Made by a program: the position numbers and the translations under genes. DNA of 64,000 nucleotides from Pediococcus inopinatus (lineage in GTDB: Bacteria; Bacillota; Bacilli; Lactobacillales; Lactobacillaceae), in the NCBI RefSeq assembly GCF_002982135.1, contig NZ_CP019981.1, positions 2,073,092-2,137,091 of the forward strand. The letters run 5' to 3'. Below, in pieces: positions 35,716 to 46,075 of this stretch; positions within the stretch are counted from its first letter, which is position 1; every line of letters starts with the position of its first letter. The notes under the pieces are model-generated. The model made no database searches. It worked only from the letters and a program-made list of their open reading frames with translations, and had not been told where the DNA came from.

Positions 35716-36617
35716 TTGATTTAAGCAAGTTAACTACTGAAACACGGAACGACAAAACTATGAATCTAGATGAATTATCAACCAATAAAGTTTTAGAACT
35801 TATGAATGCTGAAGATCAAACGGTACCAGTAAGCATAAAAAAAGCATTACCCGAAATTACTCAAGCAGTTGAAAAAATTGTGGCTAGTTTTCAAGCAGGT
35901 GGCCGATTGTTTTACACAGGCGCTGGTACTAGTGGACGGCTGGGAGTCTTAGATGCTGCCGAATGTGTGCCGACATTTGGAACTGATCCAGAAATGGTAC
36001 AAGGATTAATTGCTGGTGGTGAACAGGCGATGACGTTAGCTGTCGAAGGTGCCGAAGATTCGGTAGAATTAGGCGAAAATGATTTAAAAACTCATCATTT
36101 ATCTGATAAGGATACTGTAGTGGGAATTGCAGCTAGTGGAAGGACGCCATATGTGATTGGTGGTTTAGACTACGCTAAGAAAATTGGGGCATCAGTGATT
36201 AGTCTAGCTTGTAATGATCATGCTGAAATTAGCAGACATGCCGAGGTTGCCATTGAGGTTCCGGTAGGTCCAGAGGTTTTAACAGGGTCGACACGTTTGA
36301 AGTCGGGAACGGCACAGAAAATGGTTTTAAATATGCTTTCTACAGTTTCAATGGTAGGGATCGGTAAAGTCTATAAAAATTTGATGGTGGACGTAAAACC
36401 GACAAATAAAAAACTGGTTGAACGTTCTAAACGTATTATTATGCAAGCAACTGAATGTGATTATGAGATCGCGGAGAAAGCCTTTGTAGATGCAGACCAA
36501 AATGTAAAATTAGCAATTGTCATGATTTTAACGAATTTAGATAAAGATGAAGCAGAGGCACGTTTGAAAAATGCAAATGGGTTTGTTCGTGGCACAATTA
36601 AGGGAGGTAAGGACTAA
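35712..36617 (+). CDS. murQ: N-acetylmuramic acid 6-phosphate etherase
   Basis: This 301-residue cytoplasmic enzyme cleaves the lactyl ether of MurNAc-6P to give GlcNAc-6P and D-lactate. It has the SIS fold with [21 protein letters not shown] (about residues 70-90), [13 protein letters not shown] with the catalytic Glu region (about 112-124), and [16 protein letters not shown]. The C-terminal helical part ends in [13 protein letters not shown]. Its length and motifs are typical of MurQ. It overlaps mupG by ATGA and abuts the PTS gene (TAATG overlap), so the operon is tightly coupled. Confidence 0.95.
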
Positions 36618-38623
36618 TGGCTGAGGAAAAAATTGACCGAATTGCTCGAGAAATATACGAAAATGTTGGTGGCCCTGGTAACGTTGATAAATTAATCCAT
36701 TGTATGACACGAGTTCGAATGACCATCATTGACAAAGATAAGGTTGATATGGAAGACCTTAAAAAGATCGATGGTGTTTTGGGTGTGGTTGATGACGACA
36801 CGCTCCAAGTAGTTGTTGGACCAGGAACAGTAAACAAAGTTGCTCAAGTGATGGTTGATCAAGTTGGTGTTAAATTGGGGGAACCTTTCCCTGATGATGC
36901 TGGTAAAAATGATCATTTGACTGATAAAGAAATGGTTGAGGCTAAGGCAGCTAGAGTTAAAGCGGAGCAAAAAGCGAAACAAAAACAAACACCAATTAAA
37001 AGAGTGCTAAAATCAATTTCAAATATTTTCATTCCTTTGATTCCAGCCTTTGTTGGTGCTGGTTTAATTGGTGGAATTGCAGCCGTTCTTTCTAATATGC
37101 TTGTAGCGGGTGATATTGGGAAGAGTTGGAGTGACTTCATCATGATTATGAAGGTCATTCAAAATGGTGTTTTCTCCTATCTAGCAATTTATGTCGGAAT
37201 TAATAGCGCAAACGAATTTGGCGCAACTCCAGGGCTAGGTGGTGTTATCGGTGCGGTTACCCTATTAAGCGGTGTAACACCAGAAGCACCATTGCATAAT
37301 ATTTTCAACGGCTCGGCTCTCTCAGCTGGGCAAGGCGGAATTATTGGTGTTATTTTTGCCGTATGGATTTTGTCGCTTGTTGAAAAGAAAATGCATCAGT
37401 GGGTTCCAGATTCTATTGATATTATTATCACACCAACTGTCTCATTATTCATTGTCGGAATCTTCACCATTTTCTTAGTTATGCCAGTTGCAGGAGTTAT
37501 TTCAACTTCACTAGTTGGCGCAATTGAATGGGTATTAAACGTTGGTGGTGCTTTCTCTGGTTTTGTTCTTGGTGCATTATTCTTACCAATGGTTATGTTT
37601 GGACTTCACCAAATTTTGACACCAATTCATATTGAAATGATTAATAAAACTGGTATGACACCATTACTTCCTATTCTAGCGATGGCTGGTGGTGGTCAAG
37701 TTGGTGCTGCGATTGCACTTTGGATTCGTTGTCATCGTAACCACAAACTCACTAATATGATTAAAGGAGCTTTACCAGTTGGAATTCTTGGAATTGGAGA
37801 ACCGTTAATTTATGGAGTAACGTTACCACTTGGTAAACCATTTATCACTGCTTGTATTGGTGGTGGTATTGGTGGTGCCGTTATTGGTGGATTAGGAAAT
37901 ATCGGTGCAATTGCGATTGGCCCTTCAGGAGTTGCCTTGATTCCATTAATTAATAACGGTAAATGGTTAGGCTATGTTGCAGGACTGCTGGCTGCATACT
38001 TGGGTGGTTTTATCGCCACATTCTTCTTTGGTATTCCAAAGGATGCGATTGATCCAGAGGCAGCAGCTGTAGCAGGAGACACAACAGTATCAGAAGCTGA
38101 TACAGACACAAGCGAAACACAAACAGTAGCACAAACAGTAGCACAAACAACTGCAAGAACATCTGATACAGTAACTGCACCAGTTGAGGGACAACAAATT
38201 CCTGTAAATGAAGTTAGTGATCCAATTATGGCACAAGAAACAATGGGAAAGAGCATTGCTGTTAAACCAAATGATGATTCACCAATTTACGCACCAGTAA
38301 ATGGTAAAGTAATGTTTGTTGCAGATACAAGTCATGCGATTGGGTATACAAGTGATGCTGGTGAAGAGGTTTTGGTCCATATCGGAATTGATACGGTTAA
38401 TCTAAAGGGTCAGTGCTTTGATTTAACCGCCAAACCGGGAGATGTAGTAACACGTGGACAAATTGTTGGAAAAGTGGACTGGACAGCGGTAGCTAAAGCC
38501 GGGTATGATACAGTTACGTTGGCCATCATTACAAATAGTCAGGAATTTACAATTGATAAAAATTCTGACAAAACAACAGTTGAGAAAGCAACAGTTGTGA
38601 TGAATACTACTCCGGCCAGCTAG
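36617..38623 (+). CDS. murP: PTS transporter EIIBCA, N-acetylmuramic acid type
   Basis: This 668-residue fused phosphotransferase permease has EIIB at residues 1-90 with the phosphorylated Cys29 ([11 protein letters not shown]) and the EIIC membrane domain at about 130-480 ([16 protein letters not shown]). A Thr/Ala/Gln linker with repeated VAQT follows (about 485-540). The C-terminal glucose-type EIIA (about 545-660) has His in [12 protein letters not shown] near residue 588. It imports and phosphorylates MurNAc or MurNAc-GlcNAc. The substrate is inferred from being co-transcribed with mupG and murQ. Many MurP proteins lack an EIIA; the fused EIIA here makes it self-sufficient. Confidence 0.88.
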   Translation: MAEEKIDRIAREIYENVGGPGNVDKLIHCMTRVRMTIIDKDKVDMEDLKKIDGVLGVVDDDTLQVVVGPGTVNKVAQVMVDQVGVKLGEPFPDDAGKNDHLTDKEMVEAKAARVKAEQKAKQKQTPIKRVLKSISNIFIPLIPAFVGAGLIGGIAAVLSNMLVAGDIGKSWSDFIMIMKVIQNGVFSYLAIYVGINSANEFGATPGLGGVIGAVTLLSGVTPEAPLHNIFNGSALSAGQGGIIGVIFAVWILSLVEKKMHQWVPDSIDIIITPTVSLFIVGIFTIFLVMPVAGVISTSLVGAIEWVLNVGGAFSGFVLGALFLPMVMFGLHQILTPIHIEMINKTGMTPLLPILAMAGGGQVGAAIALWIRCHRNHKLTNMIKGALPVGILGIGEPLIYGVTLPLGKPFITACIGGGIGGAVIGGLGNIGAIAIGPSGVALIPLINNGKWLGYVAGLLAAYLGGFIATFFFGIPKDAIDPEAAAVAGDTTVSEADTDTSETQTVAQTVAQTTARTSDTVTAPVEGQQIPVNEVSDPIMAQETMGKSIAVKPNDDSPIYAPVNGKVMFVADTSHAIGYTSDAGEEVLVHIGIDTVNLKGQCFDLTAKPGDVVTRGQIVGKVDWTAVAKAGYDTVTLAIITNSQEFTIDKNSDKTTVEKATVVMNTTPAS

Positions 38624-38641
38624 AATAGGTAGGAAGATCGT

Positions 38642-39481
38642 ATGAAAAGTATTCTATTTTCCATTCATAAACAAATCACATCATTTTCTAAGTCAGAACG
38701 TAAAGTCGCCCAGTTTATTTTGGACAATCCGCAACAAGTTATTAGCATGAATGCTGATATTTTAGCTGAACAAGTGGGAGTTAGTGCTGCGACTGTCGTC
38801 AGGCTGGCCAAATTACTGAGTCCTGATGGTTTTCCTGGTGTAAAGATTCAGCTTTCTGCAGAAACAAAGGTTGATGATAGTTTATATACCGAGGTTGACC
38901 CCAAAGATCCATTGGATGTGGTTAAGCAAAAAATGGAATTTAGAATTGGTCACACGATTGAACAAACGAACCTTACTTTGAACGATGATGAAGTATGCAA
39001 AGCGGCACAATTGATTGATCAGGCCGATAATGTGTATGCATATGGACTTGGGGCTTCGAGCATTGTAGCTGCAGATTTACAGCAGAAATTTATTCGAGTG
39101 GGCAAGCCAGTTGTACAAACAATGGATACTCATTTAATTGCAACGGGAATTGCAAAACCGGAATCAGTCCTAGTGCTTATTTCAAATACGGGGGAAACGG
39201 TTGAAAGTCAAAAACTGGCAGATGTTGCTCATGAACATCAGATTCCTGTAATTACAATTACACATAGTCAGAAGAGTTCGTTGGCCAAAAAAAGTGATAT
39301 TGTCTTGGTACACGATGATAGTGAAGAAAACGAACAATTAAGAACGGCCGCCACGACTTCCCTAATGGCTCAGTTGTATGTGGTTGATCTTCTCTACTAT
39401 TCCTATCTTACGATGAACTTTGACGAAAATGCGGCGAAGATCAAAGAATCAAGCCGGGTAATACGCAAACATTTCAAATAA
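38642..39481 (+). CDS. RpiR/MurR family transcriptional regulator
   Basis: This 279-residue regulator has an N-terminal RpiR helix-turn-helix (about 1-77: SKSERKVAQFILDNPQQV, then LAEQVGVSAATVVRLAKLL). Its SIS domain (about 105-260; AYGLGASSIVAADLQQKF, LISNTGETVE) senses a phosphosugar. As the last gene of the mupG-murQ-murP operon it probably responds to MurNAc-6P or GlcNAc-6P and controls the operon, as MurR does elsewhere. AGGTAGGAAG precedes the ATG. Confidence 0.88.
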   Translation: MKSILFSIHKQITSFSKSERKVAQFILDNPQQVISMNADILAEQVGVSAATVVRLAKLLSPDGFPGVKIQLSAETKVDDSLYTEVDPKDPLDVVKQKMEFRIGHTIEQTNLTLNDDEVCKAAQLIDQADNVYAYGLGASSIVAADLQQKFIRVGKPVVQTMDTHLIATGIAKPESVLVLISNTGETVESQKLADVAHEHQIPVITITHSQKSSLAKKSDIVLVHDDSEENEQLRTAATTSLMAQLYVVDLLYYSYLTMNFDENAAKIKESSRVIRKHFK

Positions 39482-39496
39482 TTTAAAATTAAAACG

Positions 39497-39541
39497 CAGA
39501 CCTCAAGAGCTAGTAGTGTAGCTATTGAGGCCTGTTTTTTT
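39497..39541 (+). terminator. Rho-independent terminator of the MurNAc operon
   Basis: CAGACCTCAA pairs with TTGAGGCCTG, with an inner AGCTA/TAGCT stem, followed by TTTTTTT. Confidence 0.82.
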
Positions 39542-39653
39542 ATGGATTAGGAATGAACACCTATTTAGGCAGATCTAAGGTAGTCATTTCCATTCGGAGT
39601 AGTGTAAAATAGACCAGTAGAGCTGAAAAACATTGAAAATTTGGAGCGATTAA

Positions 39654-42600
39654 ATGTATCGAAGAAAAATGCCCTCTCGAATTTGGGAGCGCGGTAAGAA
39701 AATTGCTAGAGCAGGTAAGGTTCACATTGAAGAAATTGATAACGAGTCGCAGTTGGTAACAGCTACCGTTGACGGGACGTACGCGTATTCCGTTGAGGTC
39801 AATCAAGCTGATCCCGATGAAGATTCCTGTGAGTGCCCCTATTTTCCTGAACACGGCTATTGTAAGCATATTGCAGCAGTAATTGAATACTTTAAAACAC
39901 AAAATACCCTGATTGAGACCTTATTTGATGACGAACCAGATAGTGAGGATGCGGAAGCTGATTTTGATAACAGCTATTCACCCGTAACTAATTTTCCGGA
40001 AATTAGAATGATTCATCACAAAAAGCCCCAGGCGGACGAATATGGTGAACTATTTCTACAGAACCTAGATATTCCTGAAAAGCAGTATTATCATGCCTTA
40101 CCCAAGGCGATCGCTGAACCTTTAGATTTAGAAGTGACCTTACTAATTGGTCAGGTTAATGATGGCTGGAGTTATGGGTCAACTGAAAATCGCTTTTTCA
40201 TTCGCCTTCGAATTGCGGCCCGAGCGGATCACAAGTTTTATGTAGTAAACAATCTTGATCGTTTCTTCGAAGATTACCAAACGGAGGATAGCTTTCGTAC
40301 GGCAGGAAAAAGGAATTTTCTGTTAAGTAGATCAGCCTTTTCTGAAGCTGACCAAAAACTACTAGATTTTATTGTTACAACTGGCAAGAGCGAAAGTTCA
40401 GATAACAGCAGTTTAAGTCAAAATAAATATTTCTTAGTAGCAACCACCAATGTCCCCCAATTTATTAACTTATTTGCTGACCTACCAATTTTTCGATTCC
40501 AGCAGGCTGAACATCAGACTAAATTTGATGAAATTTTCTATAAACAGTTTCAGCCAGAGGATGCATTGATTGAAGGAACGTTGAAACAAGACGAAGATGG
40601 TTATAATTTGACGATCGATAGTCATGTGCAACAGGACGTTTATCCAAGCTCAATTTTAATTGTGCAAAATAAATTGTACCAAGCCACTCCACAGCAAATG
40701 CAGATCGTTGAACAAATCTTGAACGCCTATAATTCAATTATGGGAAATGAATTGAGCCGGCAGATTCGGCAACAAGCTAATTTGCCGGTGGCCACGTCGA
40801 TGCATTTTTCGTGGGATCATGAAACAGAACTAAATGATTTTATTGAGTATTTTAAACAAGTTGGTGTAATCGATGTGCCTAAAACGTTTGTTACCAACCA
40901 AATGACGCCATATTTTGACATAAGTAAGAACGAAAATGAACTTCAATTGAAGTTAGATTACGAATACGATGGCGAGCTTATTTCCAGTACAGACATTGGG
41001 AAGTATTCAAAGGCTAGCCGAAATTTAGATAAAGAAAAACAAACGCAAGCCTATTTAAAGAGTTTGCAATTCAGCCCCCAAAATGGGGTTTGGGTGAAGA
41101 AGTTTGATCAAGAATACGTCTTATTTAATTTCTTTATGCAGGAATTGCCCAATTTGCGTACCAACGGGGTTGTGACTGTTTCTGAGGACTTACAAGGACT
41201 TTTACGGACTTCTGAAGACCTAAAGCCGGCGGTAGACGTTTCTGAAAAAGATGGTTTGTTAACTGTGAAGTTTTCGGTAGACGGTGTTAGTGAAAATGAT
41301 GTGGATAGCATGTTGGCCCAGCTTGATGTTGAACGCCCTTATGTTTCTCAATCTGACGGCTCAATTATTCTGTTAGATGACGAATTTCGCAAGGTCAGCC
41401 AAGCCCTTCAAAAAATTCGCAAACAGGGTAAGTTTAAGAACGGTGAACTTCAAGTTCATGCTTCACAGGCATTAGCTGTTCAAGCTGCCTTGAAAGATAC
41501 CGCGAATTTTGATGAAAAATTTCAGCAGTTGGCGACTAATTTAGCTCATCCAGAAAACTTTGAAGTTAAAACGACGAATCCCGTCCATGGAACTTTGCGT
41601 CCTTACCAGGCGCTCGGCGTGAAATGGTTAGAAATGTTGGATTCTTATCATTTTGGCGGGATTTTAGCGGATGAAATGGGACTTGGAAAAACCATTCAGA
41701 TGATTGCCTTTTTAATGAATCATTTGGATGAAACTAAGCCTGATTTAATTGTTTCACCAGCTTCATTGATCTACAACTGGCAAGAAGAGTTTGCCAAGTT
41801 TGCCCCCGATATTAAGACTCAAGTGGTTGATGGCAACAAAGAAAATCGCCGAGAATTAATTGAGACTGGGCAAGCAGATGTCATGATTACTAGTTATAAT
41901 AGCGCTCGTTTAGATGTAGAGGAATATAATGCTCGCAAAATCAATTACTTGGTTTTGGATGAGGCTCAGTACGTTAAAAACGCCAGTACTAAAACCAATC
42001 AGAGTATTCGCAAGCTGACTCCTAAAAATACATTTGCGTTATCTGGAACCCCGATCGAAAATCGGGTGGAAGAATTATGGGCCATTTTTGAAATTATTAT
42101 GCCAGGACTGTTACCAAGTCGAAAAGCATTCAAAAAATTAACGCCAGAAGAAGTAGCGGTACGGGTTAAACCATTTATTTTACGGCGTGAAAAATCCGTT
42201 GTTTTGAAGGATATTCCCGCTAAAGTGGAATCGAATCTCTATAATGAGTTGACCAAGAAGCAAAAAACAGTCTATTTGGCACAGTTGAAACAAATGCAGG
42301 TCAAGGTTCAAGGGATGACCGGCAAGAGTTTTGTGAGAAATAAACTAGCTATCCTGGCTGGTCTCACACGCTTGCGACAGATTTGTGACACGCCGTCCTT
42401 ATATATGGACGATTACAAGGGTGATTCCGGTAAGCTTGAGCAGTTGTATGAGATCTTGCGGCAGGCCGAAGAGAATGATCGTCATGTTTTGATCTTTTCC
42501 CAGTTTACCAGCATGCTTGATATTATCGGTAAAGAGCTCACAAAGCAGCGGATGGACCACTTCGTTTTGCAGGGCAATACAAAACCAAAAGATCGGTTAG

Positions 42601-42938
42601 ACATGGTAAATGAATTCAATGCTGGCGAAAAGAATATTTTCTTGATTTCTTTGAAAGCCGGTGGGACTGGGCTTAACTTAACTGGTGCTGATATGGTAAT
42701 TTTAGTGGACCTGTGGTGGAACCCAGCGGTTGAGGATCAAGCAACAGCGCGGGCTCACCGAATTGGCCAAACGAAAAAAGTTGATGTTTTCCGTTTGATT
42801 ACCAAGGGAACCATCGAGGAACAAATCTATAAATTACAAGAAAAAAAGCGCAACTTTGTGGATCAGGTGCTTAGCGGTACCGAAAACAAAGGAACGTTGA
42901 CTGAAGAAGAAGTTCGTTTGATATTAGGAATTGAATAA
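39654..42938 (+). CDS. SNF2-family helicase with SWIM zinc finger
   Basis: This 1094-residue protein starts with a SWIM zinc-binding motif (CECPYFPEHGYCKHIAAV, about residues 61-78). A middle region specific to bacterial SNF2 proteins follows, then the SNF2 ATPase: ILADEMGLGKTIQM (Walker A, about 665-678), LVLDEAQYVKN (motif II, about 766), LSGTPIENRVEELW (motif III), and the helicase C lobe with LIFSQFTSMLD, SLKAGGTGLNLT and ARAHRIGQTKKVDV (motif VI, about 1040). It is a double-stranded DNA translocase. Its role in bacteria (transcription recycling or repair) is not established. AGCGATTAA precedes the ATG. Monocistronic. Confidence 0.93.
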   Translation: MYRRKMPSRIWERGKKIARAGKVHIEEIDNESQLVTATVDGTYAYSVEVNQADPDEDSCECPYFPEHGYCKHIAAVIEYFKTQNTLIETLFDDEPDSEDAEADFDNSYSPVTNFPEIRMIHHKKPQADEYGELFLQNLDIPEKQYYHALPKAIAEPLDLEVTLLIGQVNDGWSYGSTENRFFIRLRIAARADHKFYVVNNLDRFFEDYQTEDSFRTAGKRNFLLSRSAFSEADQKLLDFIVTTGKSESSDNSSLSQNKYFLVATTNVPQFINLFADLPIFRFQQAEHQTKFDEIFYKQFQPEDALIEGTLKQDEDGYNLTIDSHVQQDVYPSSILIVQNKLYQATPQQMQIVEQILNAYNSIMGNELSRQIRQQANLPVATSMHFSWDHETELNDFIEYFKQVGVIDVPKTFVTNQMTPYFDISKNENELQLKLDYEYDGELISSTDIGKYSKASRNLDKEKQTQAYLKSLQFSPQNGVWVKKFDQEYVLFNFFMQELPNLRTNGVVTVSEDLQGLLRTSEDLKPAVDVSEKDGLLTVKFSVDGVSENDVDSMLAQLDVERPYVSQSDGSIILLDDEFRKVSQALQKIRKQGKFKNGELQVHASQALAVQAALKDTANFDEKFQQLATNLAHPENFEVKTTNPVHGTLRPYQALGVKWLEMLDSYHFGGILADEMGLGKTIQMIAFLMNHLDETKPDLIVSPASLIYNWQEEFAKFAPDIKTQVVDGNKENRRELIETGQADVMITSYNSARLDVEEYNARKINYLVLDEAQYVKNASTKTNQSIRKLTPKNTFALSGTPIENRVEELWAIFEIIMPGLLPSRKAFKKLTPEEVAVRVKPFILRREKSVVLKDIPAKVESNLYNELTKKQKTVYLAQLKQMQVKVQGMTGKSFVRNKLAILAGLTRLRQICDTPSLYMDDYKGDSGKLEQLYEILRQAEENDRHVLIFSQFTSMLDIIGKELTKQRMDHFVLQGNTKPKDRLDMVNEFNAGEKNIFLISLKAGGTGLNLTGADMVILVDLWWNPAVEDQATARAHRIGQTKKVDVFRLITKGTIEEQIYKLQEKKRNFVDQVLSGTENKGTLTEEEVRLILGIE

Positions 42939-42955
42939 CAGCTATGTATACAAAG

Positions 42956-43002
42956 CAAGCTCCGTTATTGGATTAGAATCCAGTAACGGAGCTTGTTTTT
43001 TA
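42956..43002. terminator. Terminator between the SNF2 gene and the surface-protein gene
   Basis: AAGCTCCGTTA(T)TGGATT pairs with the opposite strand around AGA, with TTTTTT on the right. It may act for both converging genes. Confidence 0.85.
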
Positions 43003-43013
43003 GCTTTAAAACA

Positions 43014-44363
43014 TCAAATCGCCTTAGTACTAAACTTGGAAGGCTTTTTAATAAGTTGCGAGTTTACAAATAAAATATGAATCTGAGATAAGTGGCTATT
43101 CATAGAGAGCCCGAAATATTCAGCTTTTTGATTGTTATTCATGTATCCAGTGATTGAAGCGGCGTGTCCATACGCAGAACCGCCATCACTGAAAAGCATC
43201 GCAACAAAGCTGCTATAAATAGCATTTTTTAAGGCATCCATAGTTAGTGACTTACCGTTGCCAATGTACCCAAAACTAGCATTTTCATAATAATTGTCGC
43301 CACTATTCAAACCATAGTCGGCAGCAGCTTTTTTAATGGCATGCACATCATGACTATAGGTCGACCAATTATCGGCGGTGTATTGTTTTTTTACATCCTG
43401 AGCAAAACCAAGTGATCCTTTTGTGACTGTCACAGCATGCATGCCCACCTGGTTACGGACAGAATTAACCAATCCGGCGGCAAATTTTGATAATTCAAGT
43501 TGGGTTTTAGAAGACATTGTATCAACATTGGCGATGATAACTTTTTTATCTGCTGCACTTGATTGGTAGGTCTGTTCACCAGCAGTTTGCCATTTTTTAT
43601 CAATGCTGGCGGAGTCTTTCCCTGATTTATAAACCTTTTTAAGATCTCGATAATAATTGGCAGGTAAGATGATCGTCTTCTTGGAAGTTGCCGAATAGGT
43701 TGAGACCGCCGCTTTTGGTTTTGTGTAGGCCCCTTTAGCTACGTAACCATGCCAGACATAGCCACTAATTTTACGGTTATTTTTATCAACGATATGATAA
43801 TAGTTACCTTTCGTGCCTTTCGGCGATTTCCAGGTAATTGTTTGGTCTACATACCAAGTTGTTGTGGGATAATTTTTGAGATTATGAATCGCCTTTTTAT
43901 GGCCCGTATTCCAAACGGATACTGACTTGCTGGAAGCGCGATGGTACTGAATTTTTCCATATTTGTGGTTGTATGTAATGGTGTAGCCTGGCGCTTTGTA
44001 CGACCCCTTAGTGAGATAACCGGTATAAACATAACCATTAATTTTAGAATTCTTGGAATCTTTAATGTAGTAATAGTTGGTTTTCTTACCATTATGTTTG
44101 AGGGTGATCCTTTTGGTTACATACCAAGTTGTTTTTGAATAGTTTTTTAGATAGTGTAAGGCCTTTTTGTGACTGGCATTCCACACTGTCCCGGTTGCAC
44201 TTTTACGATGGTAGGCCGTTTTGCTGATTTTCCGGCTGGCAACTTGTTTATAAGTTGAACTGGCTTGAACGTTTATGCTTGGGCCAATGGTTGAAACGAG
44301 GCCGATTTCTGCCATGCTGATTGAAGCTAACATGGTAATGATCATTTTGGTGATTTTGTTCAT
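43014..44363 (-). CDS. Secreted SEC10/PgrA surface-exclusion-like protein with SH3-like repeats
   Basis: This is a 449-residue exported protein from ATG 44363 (site AGGGGGA). A signal peptide (residues 1 to about 35, cut near VQA-SS) is followed by two about 80-residue repeats rich in Tyr/Lys/Trp (WNASHKKALHYLKNY... and WNTGHKKAIHNLKNY...), resembling SH3/GW wall-binding modules. The C-terminal domain (about 250-449) has ELSKFAAGLVNSVRNQVGMH, WSTYSHDVHAIKKAAADYGL and YGHAASITGY, as in SEC10/PgrA surface exclusion and related CAP-like proteins. There is no LPXTG, so attachment is probably non-covalent. Function is inferred only as a cell-surface protein. Confidence 0.72.
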   Translation of the reverse strand: MNKITKMIITMLASISMAEIGLVSTIGPSINVQASSTYKQVASRKISKTAYHRKSATGTVWNASHKKALHYLKNYSKTTWYVTKRITLKHNGKKTNYYYIKDSKNSKINGYVYTGYLTKGSYKAPGYTITYNHKYGKIQYHRASSKSVSVWNTGHKKAIHNLKNYPTTTWYVDQTITWKSPKGTKGNYYHIVDKNNRKISGYVWHGYVAKGAYTKPKAAVSTYSATSKKTIILPANYYRDLKKVYKSGKDSASIDKKWQTAGEQTYQSSAADKKVIIANVDTMSSKTQLELSKFAAGLVNSVRNQVGMHAVTVTKGSLGFAQDVKKQYTADNWSTYSHDVHAIKKAAADYGLNSGDNYYENASFGYIGNGKSLTMDALKNAIYSSFVAMLFSDGGSAYGHAASITGYMNNNQKAEYFGLSMNSHLSQIHILFVNSQLIKKPSKFSTKAI

Positions 44364-44626
44364 AATGGCTCCCCCTGATAAATAGACGCGATCTCTAAAT
44401 GATACCATTTTTACACCTTGGAGGATAGAAAAATTTAGTTATATATTTAATCTTGTGATAAGAATATTCGTGAATCCATCAATTTTAACATTCATTTAAA
44501 GGCAGGTTACTATCATGACGTTTAAGGGACGCTTTCGAATGTTATGAACTGCAAAACTTAATTAAATTTAATTACAAAAAGGCTTCCCAGTAATATACTT
44601 GTTGGGGAGCTTTGAGTTTGTAAACC

Positions 44627-44641
44627 CGAAAGCGTTTGCTA
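44627..44641 (+). promoter_or_regulatory. cre-like sequence upstream of the GH25 gene
   Basis: CGAAAGCGTTTGCTA resembles cre but has C for the conserved T and lacks the terminal CA. Its core CGAAAGCGT has an inverted copy ACGCTTTCG at about 44529-44537, roughly 100 bases upstream. The rest of the 309-bp gap 44364-44672 shows no gene. Confidence 0.35.
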
Positions 44642-44672
44642 CATATGAGCTTGTTAGGAAGGAAGTTACAAA

Positions 44673-46061
44673 ATGGATTTACATATGCATCATGGATTAG
44701 ATCGGTTTCGTTATTTAAGGCTTGTAGTAATTGCGGTTAGTCTCTTAATATTTACGGGATTTTTCACGCAATATGCGCAAGCGGCCACAAATAGTCAGAT
44801 TCCGGATTTATCTGAATGGCAGGGGAAACTTACGGCTGCTCAGGTGAAAAATCTTGCGAAGGTTGAACCGTTTATTATCTTGCGTGTTCAGTAAGGTAGC
44901 GATTATAAGGATAAGTATTTTGCCCAAAACGCCGCGTTGTGTAAGGAGTACGGGTTAAAATACGGGGTTTATTCATACAGTCAGTACATAAGTACCGCCG
45001 ATGCCAAACAAGAAGCTAAAGATTTATATACGCGCGCGCCTAACGCTAGCTTCTATGTGAATGATTATGAAGAGCAAACCGTGACGAGTGGCACCACAAA
45101 CTCGGCGACTAAAGCTTGGTATACGGAATTAAATAGCTTAACTACAAATCGAATTTTGTTTTATTCATACAGTAGCTTTGCGCAAACCTATGCGGCAACG
45201 GCCATGACAAGTTATGATGGCTTTTGGCTAGCAAGTTATACTTCTGCTGAACCAACCGGAATTTCGCATGTACTCTGGCAATACACGGATGATTGGTATA
45301 GTTCACCAATCGCCGAATATGTGGATGCTAGTTTGCGTGCCTCTGGAAAAGCTACTTCTTGGTTCTTATCAACTGCATCAACAGCTGGTAAAGCAATTAG
45401 TTATAAGAAATATGTGTCCGAAAATACGGCCAAATCTAGTTACACGATTTGGGGGAACTTAACGTTTACTAAGAAGCTTGGTAAGACTGCTCAAAAAGCT
45501 GCTAAAACTTATTATGCAAAATATGAGTATAAGCACAGCAACGGGAGCACCTATCTGTCACTTTATGACAAAAATGGTAAATGGGTTGGTTATGTAAATG
45601 CTAATTCTATGACCGTGATGACAGGGCATGCTTATAAACATACAGCGACCATCTATAAAACGGGTTATTCGGTTTGGAATAATTTCTTGTGGGCTAAAGT
45701 TAAACATTACACAAAAAATTATTTGAACAAAGCGTATACCATTAAATATCAATATTACCGCGGTAACGGACAGGCGTACTATTCTTTGTATAAGGGAAAC
45801 ACGTGGTTTGGCTATGTCAATGCGAAGGCAACGTGGAAAGCCATCGGGACGAAGAAGACGGTTAAAATTGCTAAGAAAAACCAAACAATTTGGAGTAATC
45901 TCTCGTTTACAAAGAAATATGGGAGTACGAACAGTTACTATGGCAAAACGTACACAGTGAAATATTATTATAATCATCCAAATGGCAATACTTACTATTC
46001 TTTATATAGTGGAAATACCTGGATTGGTTATGTTAATAAGAATATGGTCACGGTCAATTAG
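44673..46061 (+). pseudogene. GH25 muramidase (lysozyme) with SH3-like repeats, interrupted by a TAA
   Basis: One 462-residue reading phase is broken by TAA at 44892-44894 (FIILRVQ, stop, GSDYKDKYFAQN). In intact GH25 enzymes this position is normally Tyr (R.xYG), one base change away. The N-terminus has a signal peptide (cut near AQA-AT), then PDLSEWQG with the first catalytic Asp, FYVNDYEEQ with the Asp/Glu pair, and VLWQYTDDWYSS. Three about 65-residue wall-binding repeats follow (ending SLYDKNGKWVGYVN, SLYKGNTWFGYVN and SLYSGNTWIGYVN). If translated, the downstream fragment would lack the signal peptide. The gene would encode a peptidoglycan hydrolase acting on the wall. Confidence 0.8.
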
Positions 46062-46075
46062 GAGAGGCAAATCTG

